From: Fagopyrum homotropicum
Lineage: Eukaryota > Streptophyta > Magnoliopsida > Caryophyllales > Polygonaceae
Assembly (NCBI GenBank): GCA_033239125.1
Contig: BSWB01000003.1
Span: 27,977,001-28,041,000 of the forward strand
Reading direction: 5' to 3'
DNA: 64,000 nucleotides
The notes beneath the pieces are model-generated. The model did no database searches. It was given only the letters and a program-made list of their open reading frames with translations, and was not told the origin of the DNA. Below are positions 40,053 through 53,547 of the stretch, one piece after another; position 1 is the first letter of the stretch; each line of letters begins with the position of its first letter. Both the position numbers and the translations under genes were made by a program.

Positions 40053-41887
40053 CACATCCTCGGAGTTTGGTCAAGCTAATGACCTTAAAGAAGCGCTTAA
40101 TGGGAGGCAACCCATTGGTACATGTCTTTCCCTTTTATTTTTCTTGTTTTTGTTTGATTTTGCTTTTGGTGTGCTTTGTTTTTCTTTTGTGTTTTTGGGT
40201 GCTAGATCTTGTTGTTGTCATGTGTGATGAGATGCTGGAGGTCATGTGAAAACCCCATGGAACTGTTGAGAAGAAGGTGCAAGATCCGAGCACATGGACG
40301 AGGAGGAAAGCACCCAGAAAAATCGGACTGTTCATGCAAAAAATCGGCCGATTTTCCTGAGCTATGGGGCGATTTTTCCTCTGTAAAAAGGAAAGTGATG
40401 ATCTCAAATCAAGCATGGGTGGAGCGGACGTGGAACTTGGACGGCTTGCGGTGCCAAGCGCGGGTTCCAACCTCTTAACGAACATCAAGAGCTCTCTGCC
40501 ATCCTTGATCGATCATCCACCATCATCATTCGATTGGAACCGAAATACCAAAGCATCACCAATTTTACATTGTGAGGACCTTCTTTCACTTCTTTATTTA
40601 GTTTACACATTAGGGACAATGTGTTTCTAAGTATGGGGTGGAGTTTTCATGATCACTTGCATGATTAGCATCTAGGATAGTTTAATATTGTCACATGTTT
40701 TATTATGTCTTGCATTGTACATACAAATTTCGAAAAATCAAAAAAAATTCAGAAAATTTTAAAAATTTTTAGTGCTTCTAAAGGTTGGATATGACCCTAA
40801 TGATGAATCTCGTCTTATGGATTGGCCATGGATGGCCTTATGTGTTGAATAGATGATGCATATGTGGACTTGAAGCACTTATCTTGAATCCCATGAATGA
40901 TTTGTGATCATGAATGTTTGCCTTGATTGAATTGAGTATTGAAAGTCAAAATTGCATGCTAGTTCTTGCACATCAATTAGGAGTGATTAAGGCAATTCAT
41001 CTTCCTCTACTTCTCATCTTGATCATGTTGCTTGAGCACCTCAATTGAAATAAATTTGACCTCTTTTGACCCATCCGGGAATAGGAGCATGCTAGTGTGT
41101 TGGTGTGTGTGAAAAGCAAGTGTGGGGTGAAGTTGTTGATGAAAAGAATGTCATGCATAAAATGCTGAATTTGTTGTGAAAGTGTAGCCTAAAATATAGG
41201 CTTGGGGACATTGGCTTAAATGACAAGTAACTCGGTACACTTCACATAATCGGGTGTTGGTGCCTTGCCAAGGTCAAATAAACCAATAGTCCTAACGAGC
41301 TTTGGTATGTGTGCCCGGTGTGGATGCATCTCGAAAAAAAATAGGAAAAGCCCGAGAATGGCTAATCACCAAGGTTTCTGCTTTTGTACACCAATGCCAT
41401 TGTCTCAAAAATAAAAGAAAGAAAGAAAAGAAAATGAAGAAAAATATACACTTGAGGGAAGTGGAAAAGAAATATGAAGTTGTGGTTGTTTAGTTCCTTT
41501 CCCGGATTAGCATCACATAGCCTAGAAAATTCCCGCCTAATCACAACGTTTCTTGGCCTTCTATTTTACAAGTCCTTTTGACTTACTTGCATGTGTGTGA
41601 GGCTAAGTGATTTAGATTGGATATACTCATGATCATCTTGACTTCTTCATCTTTACATTTCATTGCATGCTATCAAGTTAAGTGCAATTGTCTTTCCATG
41701 CTTTCATTTATTTGATACATAATTGCTTGTCCATTGCCATGAAACATGACTATGAAGGTGATCCAATATTAGAAGCACAACTCCAAAAAGATTTTGCCAT
41801 TTTTCTGCATACATAAATCATGTCATGTCTTAGTCTATAGTTGAGAATTTGCTCGGGGACGAGCAAACCTTAAGTATGGGGTATTTT
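40053..41887 (+). other. 3' non-coding internal segment, array unit 1
   Basis: Starts with GCGCTTAATGGGAGGCAACC (about 40094-40113), a sequence I associate with the region after pol in Athila-type elements. An AATCGG/CCGATT cluster follows at 40318-40379. A 7-bp hairpin ACACATT/AATGTGT around AGGGAC (40605-40624) precedes AAGTATGGGG. An A-rich tract lies near 40730-40775. The terminal hairpin is at 41848-41867 and the polypurine run follows. No convincing gene. Confidence 0.8.
40318..40379. repeat. Palindromic motif cluster in the array unit body
   Basis: AAAAATCGG, spacer, AAAATCGGCCGATTTT, spacer, GCGATTTTT. It is the same motif type as the unit's own LTR clusters. Equivalent copies are near 45174, 50029, 54880 and 59733. 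Confidence 0.88.
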
Positions 41888-43713
41888 TGATAACACGATT
41901 TATGACTTAGGTTTAGGTAATCATTTAGATAGATTTCTCCCTCATTCATGCACGTTTTGGCATTGGTTCATGACGTCTTCGCTCAATTCATGCATATTTC
42001 TAGAAAAGACGTCTACACGAGCTTTTGTCGGTTTTGTAGGTATTTCGGGGATATTTTGGGCATTAATCGATACATTTGAGGGTCAAGCCTCATGGTGGTA
42101 CATATCCAAGGCCTTTAAGGAGCATAATTGGAGCAATGAAGGACACAAGGACCCTTGTTGGTGCAAGCAATGGAGCAACTCATGGCTAGACGATCATAGC
42201 ATGTTTCTGTTGAAGAAAATCGACCTACACCCAGGAAAATCGGCCGATTTTTCCTACTGGGTCGATTTTTGGGCCATTGACTGCTTAAGCCACGTGTCCC
42301 ACGATCTCTTGTCCGGCCTTGCTCTTGGTGGAGAATATAAGTGGTCCTTCAAAGCTGTTGCTGCACCTCCCATTCCATTCTCCTCCTCTCCAACATCCTC
42401 TAGCATCTTCCCAAAGAATCTTCCAATTGGGAGCTCTCTTCAAGACACCCTTGTGGGTGTTCTTGAGAGAGATTAGTGTAGATTTCAATTTCATAGTGAG
42501 ATTTGAGTGATTTTTGTGAAGAAGCTTGTTGAAGGTTGTAAGATCCGACTTGGAGCTACATTTGGTGTGTTGAAAGACTTGTTTTGAGCTCAAATCTAGC
42601 TAAGTTTCATTGCTTTCATCTCCTTACTTCATCTTCTTGCTATGGGATCCATGTATGCTTGTATGATGATTTTAGATCTTGAAATGCATGTTATTGGCTA
42701 GTTTGTTGTGATTCTGGAGTGATGGATTGATGGTTATTGCTTGGATGATGATAGAATGGACTTATATGTTAGTTTAGGATGATTTGTATGCACGAAACCT
42801 AACTCAGATAGAAAAATCGGCCTGTTCTTCAGGTAAATCGGCCGATTTTTACTATGATCCACCCGATTTTTCCTTCTGTTGCTCTTTAATTGATGAATCT
42901 GTATGTTAGGATGTTAGATTGTTGAAATCCTAGTGTTTGTTGAGCTTAATTTAGCTTAGGATCACCTAATGCTATCAACCTAAGTGAGGGAAGAGATCTA
43001 CCCGATGATTTTCGATCTTAGATACCTAAGATGATGAATTCTAGGTAGTAGTGAGCCTCATAAGCCGTTATTGGATTGAGTGTGCTAGGATTATTGCTTG
43101 AGACTTACCTTTTCCGAGACTTACCCGGTAAGGAGAGGTTTGCCCCTTAAGTAGTGTCCGTTTTGTGTAGAATTCCCAACTTTACCTCCTTGAGACTTAC
43201 CCGGTAATAGGAGTTTGGTGCGGGATTAGTGAAGCGAGAGACTTACCCGGTAATTACTTCCACTTGAGAAACACCCTTTCCCAACATCGTAGTTTGTCCT
43301 TAGAATCTTTAGAAGCTTGAGTCCAATGCCCTAACCGGAAATCTTGACCTCTAGAATCCATTTCTCTCTTTGATCTCATATCTTGTGTTTGTGTCACTTG
43401 TTTGTTTTGCTAGCTTGAGTTGTTAGTTTGTTTTATTACCTTGCTTGATTTGTGACCTTTGCTTGATCACCACAAAAACCCAACCAAAAATATCATCATT
43501 TTCATTTCTTTATTTCTTTCTCTTTTCTTAGACTAGATTTGCACTATCTTTGATCATTGAATGACTTGATTTCGCCTCAGTCCTTGTGTTCGACCTCGGA
43601 ATACTTTCCTTCCTACATAACGATCCGTACATTGCGGGTTTCGCTAGGTAGTTTAGGATTTTAGTTCGAGTTTATAAATGTAAAGCTTTTTGTGCTACTT
43701 CCCTAGCGTGACA
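41888..43713 (+). repeat. Array LTR 2
   Basis: 1826 bp. Private changes include ATATTTTGGG near 42051 and TTGAAAGAC near 42570. It shares CCCTAACCGG near 43330 with array LTR 3. It keeps both palindromic clusters and the TATA candidate. Confidence 0.93.
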
Positions 43714-43840
43714 AGTTTTTGGCGCCGTTGCCGGGGACTAGGTCTAGATTAAGTCATTTGATTTTGATTGCTTTTAGTGTTTATCTTTCTTGTTACTTTT
43801 GATCTTGTGTTGTTTTTGTCTTTGCCTTTTCATGTTTGCC

Positions 43841-44908
43841 ATGGACGGATTGTACTTCCAAGACGACCTTGACAACATGGAGTATAAGGAGTGGATGGAA
43901 AGCCAAGATCTATGACCTCTCCATGATGAGTTTGAGTATTGGGAGGAGTTTAATGCCTATCACGAGTCCCATGATCAAACTCACATGACTACATTGCCTT
44001 ATGTGGAACCTCACTATCAACCTCACAATGACCGAGTGGAATCAATGCTAGAAGAAATGTTGAGGAAGATGGATGATCTAGAGAGCAATCTTGCTTCCAT
44101 TTCGAGTTCCCACATGGTGCTTGAAGAGGAAGTATTTCAACAAGAGGAGGTTCACCATGAGGAGATCCAAGAATTACCCGATTCAACCATAACCAATAGA
44201 GACCTTGAGGAAGAGTTGAATGAAGCTCGTAAGCAATTGTGGCTAAGGGATTTGGCCCTGGAGGATGCAAGAAGATTGAATGTCGAAAGAGAAGAACAAA
44301 TGAGGAGGGAGATTGAGGAGATTAGGCATGCTCTTATGCTAGGAGATCCTACCATCCTTCAAGGCTTACCTCCACCTCCTTCACCTTTGGAGGAGTGCAA
44401 TGAAGTATTCTCATCCCCGGACATCCTTGCCATCAAGCCCGGAACCACACTTGAAGAGCTCACAAGGGAGAGCCCTAAGTCAACTTCAACTCCTTCCAAT
44501 CCTTTCTTGCTTGCCCGGAGTACACACGAAGATCGGAGTCCCTTTCCTAAGGAGTCTCCAATGTTGAATGATGGAGGCAAGCATGATGGACCCATGATGG
44601 TTATGGAGCACCTCAATGAAGAATTCTTTCCAAGGATCGGCTTTCTTCGAATTATGGGGGATGAGTGTGACAAGCATCTCACCGGTGTGACCGCGGAGTA
44701 CCAATTGTCTAAGTATGGGGTGGCACCTATGGTTGCAACTCCATATTATCATCAAGGGAGCGGTGATGAAGGAGTCTACTACTCACCGGTGAAGAGAGAA
44801 CTCAAAGCTTATTTGGGCATCAAGTGGCCCTTGCTTGTCATCATGGATGTCGGAAAGCGATGGTTGCTTGGACTCCTCAAGCAAACCATGGTATTCGAGG
44901 TGGATTGA
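43841..44908 (+). pseudogene. Mosaic gag/integrase-derived ORF, array unit 2, nonsense mutation
   Basis: Same ORF as unit 1 but broken at codon 25 by TGA 43913-43915, where the others have GGA (Gly). The rest of the frame is open, with a possible internal start at 43985 giving 307 aa. Private changes are HYQPH, AIKPG and EDRSP. The break suggests little selection on individual copies. Confidence 0.75.
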
Positions 44909-46742
44909 CACATCCTCGGAGTTTGGTCAAGCTAATGACCTTAAAGAAGCGCTTAATGGGAGGCAACCCATTGGTACATGTCTTTCCCTTTTATTTTTCT
45001 TGTTTTTGTTTGATTTTGCTTTTGGTGTGCTTTGTTTTTCTTTTGTGTTTTTGGGTGCTAGATCTTGTTGTTGTCATGTGTGATGAGATGCTGGAGGTCA
45101 TGTGAAAACCCCATGGAACTGTTGAGAAGAAGGTGCAAGATCCGAGCACATGGACGAGGAGGAAAGCACCCAGAAAAATCGGACTGTTCATGCAAAAAAT
45201 CGGCCGATTTTCCTGAGCTATGGGGCGATTTTTCCTCTGTAAAAAGGAAAGTGATGATCTCAAATCAAGCATGGGTGGAGCGGACGTGGAACTTGGACGG
45301 CTTGCGGTGCCAAGCGCGGGTTCCAACCTCTTAACGAACATCAAGAGCTCTCTGCCATCCTTGATCGATCATCCACCATCATCATTCGATGTGAACCGAA
45401 ATACCAAAGCATCACCAATTTTACATTGTGAGGACCTTCTTTCACTTCTTTATTTAGTTTACACATTAGGGACAATGTGTTTCTAAGTATGGGGTGGGGT
45501 TTTCATGATCACTTGCATGATTAGCATCTAGGATAGTTTAATATTGTCACATGTTTTATTATGTCTTGCATTGTAGATACATATTTCGAAAAATCAAAAA
45601 AAATTCAGAAAATTTTAAAAATTTTTAGTGCTTCTAAAGGTTGGATATGACCCTAATGATGAATCTCGTCTTATGGATTGGCCATGGATGGCCTTATGTG
45701 TTGAATAGATGATGCATATGTGGACTTGAAGCACTTATCTTGAATCCCATGAATGATTTGTGATCATGAATGTTTGCCTTGATTGAATTGAGTATTGAAA
45801 GTCAAAATTGCATGCTAGTTCTTGCACATCAATTAGGAGTGATTAAGGCAATTCATCTTCCTCTACTTCTCATCTTGATCATGTTGCTTGAGCACCTCAA
45901 TTGAGATAAATTTGACCTCTTTTGACCCATCCGGGAATAGGAGCATGCTAGTGTGTTGATGTGTGTGAAAAGCAAGTGTGGGGTGAAGTTGTTGATGAAA
46001 AGAATGTCATGCATAAAATGCTGAATTTGTTGTGAAAGTGTAGCCAAAAATATAGGCTTGGGGACATTGGCTTAAATGACAAGTAACTCGGTACACTTCA
46101 CATAATCGGGTGTTGGTGCCTTGCCAAAGTCAAATAAACCAATAGTCCTAACGAGCTTTGGTATGTGTGCCCGGTGTGGATGCATCTCGAAAAATAGAAA
46201 AAGCCCGAGAATGGCTAATCACCAAGGTTTCGGCTTTTGTACACCAATGCCATTGTCTCAAAAATAAAAGAAAGAAAGAAAAGAAAATGAAGAAAAATAT
46301 ACACTTGAGGGAAGTGGAAAAGAAATGTGAAGTTGTGGTTGTTTAGTTCCTTTCCCGGATTAGCATCACATAGCCTAGAAAATTCCCGCCTAATCACAAC
46401 GTTTCTTGGCCTTCTATTTTACAAGTCCTTTTGACTTACTTGCATGTGTGTGAGGCTAAGTGATTTAGATTGGATATACTCATGATCATCTTGACTTCTT
46501 CATCTTTACATTTCATTGCATGCTATCAAGTTAAGTGCAATTGTCTTTCCATGCTTTCATTTATTTGATACATAATTGCTTGTCCATTGCCATGAAACAT
46601 GACTATGAAGGTGATCCAATATTAGAAGCACAACTCCAAAAAGATTTTGCCATTTTTCTGCATACATAAATCATGTCATGTCTTAGTCTATAGTTGAGAA
46701 TTTGCTCGGGGACGAGCAAACCTTAAGTATATGGGGTATTTT
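44909..46742 (+). other. 3' non-coding internal segment, array unit 2
   Basis: As unit 1: motif cluster near 45174-45237, hairpin 45461-45480 with AAGTATGGGG after it, terminal hairpin 46701-46720. A TA insertion splits the terminal polypurine run here (AAGTATATGGGG). GTAGATAC replaces GTACATAC near 45574. Confidence 0.8.
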
Positions 46743-48568
46743 TGATAACACGATTTATGACTTAGGTTTAGGTAATCATTTAGATAGATTTCTCCCTCAT
46801 TCATGCACGTTTTGGCATTGGTTCATGACGTCTTCGCTCAATTCATGCATATTTCTAGAAAAGACGTCTACACGAGCTTTTGTCGGTTTTGTAGGTATTT
46901 CGGGGATCTTTTGGGCATTAATCGATACATTTGAGGGTCAAGCCTCATGGTGGTACATATCCAAGGCCTTTAAGGAGCATAATTGGAGCAATGAAGGACA
47001 CAAGGACCCTTGTTGGTGCAAGCAATGGAACAACTCATGGCTAGACGATCATAGCATGTTTCTGTTGAAGAAAATCGACCTACACCCAGGAAAATCGGCC
47101 GATTTTTCCTACTGGGTCGATTTTTGGGCCATTGACTGCTTAAGCCACGTGTCCCACGATCTCTTGTCCGGCCTTGCTCTTGGTGGAGAATATAAGTGGT
47201 CCTTCAAAGCTGTTGCTGCACCTCCCATTCCATTCTCCTCCTCTCCAACATCCTCTAGCATCTTCCCAAAGAATCTTCCAATTGGGAGCTCTCTTCAAGA
47301 CACCCTTGTGGGTGTTCTTGAGAGAGATTAGTGTAGATTTCAATTTCATAGTGAGATTTGAGTGATTTTTGTGAAGAAGCTTGTTGAAGGTTGTAAGATC
47401 CGACTTGGAGCTACATTTGGTGTGTTGGAAGACTTGTTTTGAGCTCAAATCTAGCTAAGTTTCATTGCTTTCATCTCCTTACTTCATCTTCTTGCTATGG
47501 ATTCCATGTATGCTTGTATGATGATTTTAGATCTTGAAATGCATGTTATTGGCTAGTTTGTTGTGATTCTGGAGTGATGGATTGATGGTTATTGCTTGGA
47601 TGATGATAGAATGGACTTATATGTTAGTTTAGGATGATTTGTATGCACGAAACCTAACTCAGATAGAAAAATCGGCCTGTTCTTCAGGTAAATCGGCCGA
47701 TTTTTACTATGATCCACCCGATTTTTCCTTCTGTTGCTCTTTAATTGATGAATCTGTATGTTAGGATGTTAGATTGTTGAAATCCTAGTGTTTGTTGACC
47801 TTAATTTAGCTTAGGATCACCTAATGCTATCAACCTAAGTGAGGGAAGAGATTTACCCGATGATTTTCGATCTTAGATACCTAAGATGATGAATTCTAGG
47901 TAGTAGTGAGCCTCATAAGCCGCTATTGGATTGAGTGTGCTAGGATTATTGCTTGAGACTTACCTTTTCCGAGACTTACCCGGTAAGGAGAGGTTTGCCC
48001 CTTAAGTAGTGTCCGTTTTGTGTAGAATTCCCAACTTTACCTCCTTGAGACTTACCCGGTAATAGGAGTTTGGTGCGGGATTAGTGAAGCGAGAGACTTA
48101 CCCGGTAATTGCTTCCACTTGAGAAACACCCTTTCCCAACATCGCAGTTTGTCCTTAGAATCTTTAGAAGCTTGAGTCCAATGCCCTAACCGGAAATCTT
48201 GACCTCTAGAATCCATTTCTCTCTTTGATCTCATATCTTGTGTTTGTGTCACTTGTTTGTTTTGCTAGCTTGAGTTGTTAGTTTGTTTTATTACCTTGCT
48301 TGATTTGTGACCTTTGCTTGATCACCACAAAAACCCAACCAAAAATATCATCATTTTCATTTCTTTATTTCTTTCTCTTTTCTTAGACTAGATTTGCACT
48401 ATCTTTGATCATTGAATGACTTGATTTCGCCTCAGTCCTTGTGTTCGACCTCGGAATACTTTCCTTCCTACATAACGATCCGTACATTGCGGGTTTCGCT
48501 AGGTAGTTTAGGATTTTAGTTCGAGTTTATAAATGTAAAGCTTTTTGTGCTACTTCCCTAGCGTGACA
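46743..48568 (+). repeat. Array LTR 3
   Basis: 1826 bp. It shares CCCTAACCGG near 48185 with array LTR 2. A private change is TTGACC for TTGAGC near 47797. Both palindromic clusters are kept. Confidence 0.93.
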
Positions 48569-48695
48569 AGTTTTTGGCGCCGTTGCCGGGGACTAGGTCT
48601 AGATTAAGTCATTTGATTTTGATTGCTTTTAGTGTTTATCTTTCTTGTTACTTTTGATCTTGTGTTGTTTTTGTCTTTGCCTTTTCATGTTTGCC

Positions 48696-49763
48696 ATGGA
48701 CGGATTGTACTTCCAAGACGACCTTGACAACATGGAGAATAAGGAGTGGATGGAAAGCCAAGATCTAGGACCTCTCCATGATGAGTTTGAGTATTGGGAG
48801 GAGTTTAATGCCTATCACGAGTCCCATGATCAAACTCACATGACTACATTGCCTTATGTGGAACCACACCATCAACCTCACAATGACCGAGTGGAATCAA
48901 TGCTAGAAGAAATGTTGAGGAAGATGGATGATCTAGAGAGCAATATTGCTTCCATTTCGAGTTCCCACATGGTGCTTGAAAAGGAAGTATTTCAACAAGA
49001 GGAGGTTCACCATGAGGAGATCCAAGAATTACCCGATTCAACCATAACCAATAGAGACCTTGAGGAAGAGTTGAATGAAGTTCGTAAGCAATTGTGGCTA
49101 AGGGATTTGGCCCTGGAGGATGCAAGAAGATTGAATGTCGAAAGAGAAGAACAAATGAGGAGGGAGATTGAGGAGATTAGGCATGCTCTTATGCTAGGAG
49201 ATCCTACCATCCTTCAAGGCTTACCTCCACCTCCTTCACCTTTGGAGGAGTGCAATGAAGTATTCTCATCCCCGGACATCCTTGCCATCAACCCCGGAAC
49301 CACACTTGAAGAGCTCACAAGGGAGAGCCCTAAGTCAACTTCAACTCCTTCCAATCCTTTCTTGCTTGCCCGGAGTACACACGAAGATTGGAGTCCCTTT
49401 CCTAAGGAGTCTCCAATGTTGAATGATGGAGGCAAGCATGATGGACCCATGATGGTTATGGAGCACCTCAATAAAGAATTCTTTCCAAGGATCGGCTTTC
49501 TTCAAATTATGGGGGATGAGTGTGACAAGCATCTCACCTGTGTGACTGCGGAGTACCAATTGTCTAAGTATGGGGTGGCACCTATGGTTGCAACTCCATA
49601 TTATCATCAAGGGAGCGGTGATGAAGGAGTCTACTACTCACCGGTGAAGAGAGAACTCAAAGCTTATTTGGGCATCAAGTGGCCCTTGCTTGTCATCATG
49701 GATGTCGGAAAGCGATGGTTGCTTGGACTCCTCAAGCAAACCATGGTATTCGAGGTGGATTGA
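48696..49763 (+). CDS. Mosaic gag/integrase-derived ORF, array unit 3 (355 aa)
   Basis: Intact full-length copy with the most amino-acid changes: MENKEW, NIASIS, LEKEVF, NEVRKQ, NKEFF, GFLQIM and LTCVTAEY relative to unit 1. The mosaic segments (gag C-terminal-like, gag N-terminal-like, integrase-like) are all present. Confidence 0.7.
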   Translation: MDGLYFQDDLDNMENKEWMESQDLGPLHDEFEYWEEFNAYHESHDQTHMTTLPYVEPHHQPHNDRVESMLEEMLRKMDDLESNIASISSSHMVLEKEVFQQEEVHHEEIQELPDSTITNRDLEEELNEVRKQLWLRDLALEDARRLNVEREEQMRREIEEIRHALMLGDPTILQGLPPPPSPLEECNEVFSSPDILAINPGTTLEELTRESPKSTSTPSNPFLLARSTHEDWSPFPKESPMLNDGGKHDGPMMVMEHLNKEFFPRIGFLQIMGDECDKHLTCVTAEYQLSKYGVAPMVATPYYHQGSGDEGVYYSPVKRELKAYLGIKWPLLVIMDVGKRWLLGLLKQTMVFEVD

Positions 49764-51595
49764 CACATCCTCGGAGTTTGGTCAAGCTAATGACCTTAAA
49801 GAAGCGCTTAATGGGAGGCAACCCATTGGTACATGTCTTTCCCTTTTATTTTTCTTGTTTTTGTTTGATTTTGCTTTTGGTGTGCTTTGTTTTTCTTTTG
49901 TGTTTTTGGGTGCTAGATCTTGTTGTTGTCATGTGTGATGAGATGCTGGAGGTCATGTGAAAACCCCATGGAACTGTTGAGAAGAAGGTGCAAGATCCGA
50001 GCACATGGACGAGGAGGAAAGCACCCAGAAAAATCGGACTGTTCATGCAAAAAATCGGCCGATTTTCCTGAGCTATGGGGCGATTTTTCCTCTGTAAAAA
50101 GGAAAGTGATGATGTCAAATCAAGCATGGGTCGAGCGGACGTGGAACTTGGACGGCTTGCGGTGCCAAGCGCGGGTTCCAACCTCTTAACGAACATCAAG
50201 AGCTCTCTGCCATCCTTGATCGATCATCCACCATCATCATTCGATGTGAACCGAAATACCAAAGCATCACCAATTTTACATTGTGAGGACCTTCTTTCAC
50301 TTCTTTATTTAGTTTACACATTAGGGACAATGTGTTTCTAAGTATGGGGTGGGGTTTTCATGATCACTTGTATGATTAGCATCTAGGATAGTTTAATATT
50401 GTCACATGTTTTATTATGTCTTGCATTGTACATACATATTTCGAAAAATAAAAAAAAATTCAGAAAATTTTAACATTTTTTAGTGCTTCTAAAGCTTGGA
50501 TATGACCCTAATGATGAATCTCGTCTTATGGATTGGCCATGGATGGCCTTATGTGTTGAATAGATGATGCATATGTGGACTTGAAGCACTTATCTTGAAT
50601 CCCATGAATGATTTGTGATCATGAATGTTTGCCTTGATTGAATTGAGTATTGAAAGTCAAAATTGCATGCTAGTTCTTGCACATCAATTAGGAGTGATTA
50701 AGGCAATTCATCTTCCTCTACTTCTCATCTTGATCATGTTGCTTGAGCACCTCAATTGAGATAAATTTGACCTCTTTTGACCCATCCGGGAATAGGAGCA
50801 TGCTAGTGTGTTGATGTGTGTGAAAAGCAAGTGTGGGGTGAAGTTGTTGATGAAAAGAATGTCATGCATAAAATGCTGAATTTGTTGTGAAAGTGTAGCC
50901 AAAAATATAGGCTTGGGGACATTGGCTTAAATGATAAGTAACTCGGTACACTTCACATAATCGGGTGTTGGTGCCTTGCCAAAGTCAAATAAACCAATAG
51001 TCCTAACGAGCTTTGGTATGTGTGCCCGGTGTGGATGCATCTCGAAAAATAGAAAAAGCCCGAGAATGGCTAATCACCAAGGTTTCAGCTTTTGTACACC
51101 AATGCCATTATCTCAAAAATAAAAGAAAGAAAGAAAAGAAAATGAAGAAAAATATACACTTGAGGGAAGTGGAAAAGAAATGTGAAGTTGTGGTTGTTTA
51201 GTTCCTTTCCCGGATTAGCATCACATAGCCTAGAAAATTCCCGCCTAATCACAACGTTTCTTGGCCTTCTATTTTACAAGTCCTTTTGACTTACTTGCAT
51301 GTGTGTGAGGCTAAGTGATTTAGATTGGATATACTCATGATCATCTTGACTTCTTCATCTTTACATTTCATTGCATGCTATCAAGTTAAGTGCAATTGTC
51401 TTTCCATGCTTTCATTTATTTGATACATAATTGCTTGTCCATTGCCATGAAACATGACTATGAAGGTGATCCAATATTAGAAGCACAACTCCAAAAAGAT
51501 TTTGCCATTTTTCTGCATACATAAATCATGTCATGTCTTAGTCTATAGTTGAGAATTTGCTCGGGGACGAGCAAACCTTAAGTATGGGGTATTTT
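49764..51595 (+). other. 3' non-coding internal segment, array unit 3
   Basis: Motif cluster near 50029-50092, hairpin 50316-50335 followed by AAGTATGGGG, altered A-rich tract near 50440-50480, terminal hairpin 51556-51575. No gene seen. Confidence 0.8.
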
Positions 51596-53420
51596 TGATA
51601 ACCCGATTTATGACTTAGTTTAGGTAATCATTTAGATAGATTTCTCCCTCATTCATGCACGTTTTGGCATTGGTTCATGACGTCTTCGCTCAATTCATGC
51701 ATATTTCTAGAAAAGACGTCTACACGAGCTTTTGTCGGTTTTGTAGGTATTTCGGGGATCTTTTGGGCATTAATCGATACATTTGAGGGTCAAGCCTCAT
51801 GGTGGTACATATCCAACGCCTTTAAGGAGCATAATTGGAGCAATGAAGGACACAAGGACCCTTGTTGGTGCAAGCAATGGAGCAACTCATGGCTAGACGA
51901 TCATAGCATGTTTCTGTTGAAGAAAATCGACCTACACCCAGGAAAATCGGCCGATTTTTCCTACTGGGTCGATTTTTGGGCCATTGACAGCTTAAGCCAC
52001 GTGTCCCACGATCTCTTGTCCGGCCTTGCTCTTGGTGGAGAATATAAGTGGTCCTTCAAAGCTGTTGCTGCACCTCCCATTCCATTCTCCTCCTCTCCAA
52101 CATCCTCTAGCATCTTCCCAAAGAATCTTCCAATTGGGAGCTCTCTTCAAGACACCCTTGTGGGTGTTCTTGAGAGAGATTAGTGTAGATTTCAATTTCA
52201 TAGTGAGATTTGAGTGATTTTTGTGAAGAAGCTTGTTGAAGGTTGTAAGATCCGACTTGGAGCTACATTTGGTGTGTTGGAAGACTTGTTTTGAGCTCAA
52301 ATCTAGCTAATTTTCATTGCTTTCATCTCCTTACTTCATCTTCTTGCTATGGATTCCATGTATGCTTGTATGATGATTTTAGATCTTGAAATGCATGTTA
52401 TTGGCTAGTTTGTTGTGATTCTGGAGTGATGGATTGATGGTTATTGCTTGGATGATGATAGAATGGACTTATATGTTAGTTTAGGATGATTTGTATGCAC
52501 GAAACCTAACTCAGATAGAAAAATCGGCCTGTTCTTCAGGTAAATCGGCCGATTTTTACTATGATCCACCCGATTTTTCCTTCTGTTGCTGTTTAATTGA
52601 TGAATCTGTATGTTAGGATGTTAGATTGTTGAAATCCTAGTGTTTGTTGAGCTTAATTTAGCTTAGGATCACCTAATGCTATCAACCTAAGTGAGGGAAG
52701 AGATCTACCCGATGATTTTCGATCTTAGATACCTAAGATGATGAATTCTAGGTAGTAGTGAGCCTCATAAGCCGCTATTGGATTGAGTGTGCTAGGATTA
52801 TTGCTTGAGACTTACCTTTTCCGAGACTTACCCGGTAAGGAGAGGTTTGCCCCTTAAGTAGTGTCCGTTTTGTGTAGAATTCTCAACTTTACCTCCTTGA
52901 GACTTACCCGGTAATAGGAGTTTGGTGCGGGATTAGTGAAGCGAGAGACTTACCCGGTAATTGCTTCCACTTGAGAAACACCCTTTCCCAAAATCGCAGT
53001 TTGTCCTTAGAATCTTTAGAAGCTTGAGTCCAATGCCATAACCGGAAATCTTGACCTCTAGAATCCATTTCTCTCTTTGATCTCATATCTTGTGTTTGTG
53101 TCACTTGTTTGTTTTGCTAGCTTGAGTTGTTAGTTTGTTTTATTACCTTGCTTGATTTGTGACCTTTGCTTGATCACCACAAAAACCCAACAAAAAATAT
53201 CATCATTTTCATTTCTTTATTTCTTTCTCTTTTCTTAGACTAGATTTGCACTATCTTTGATCATTGAATGACTTGATTTCGCCTCAGTCCTTGTGTTCGA
53301 CCTCGGAATACTTTCCTTCCTACATAACGATCCGTACATTGCGGGTTTCGCTAGGTAGTTTAGGATTTTAGTTCGAGTTTATAAATGTAAAGCTTTTTGT
53401 GCTACTTCCCTAGCGTGACA
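51596..53420 (+). repeat. Array LTR 4
   Basis: 1825 bp. It starts TGATAACCCG, where the other array LTRs have TGATAACACG. It shares the AACGCC (near 51817) and GACAGC (near 51989) variants with array LTR 1 only. Both clusters are kept. Confidence 0.93.
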
Positions 53421-53547
53421 AGTTTTTGGCGCCGTTGCCGGGGACTAGGTCTAGATTAAGTCATTTGATTTTGATTGCTTTTAGTGTTTATCTTTCTTGT
53501 TACTTTTGATCTTGTGTTGTTTTTGTCTTTGCCTTTTCATGTTTGCC

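Noticed and set aside
40053..41887. Env-like gene in the 3' part of the array unit
   Set aside because: Athila-type elements can carry one here, but no long ORF, signal peptide or membrane segment is seen; the 82-93 codon ORFs are short and overlapping.
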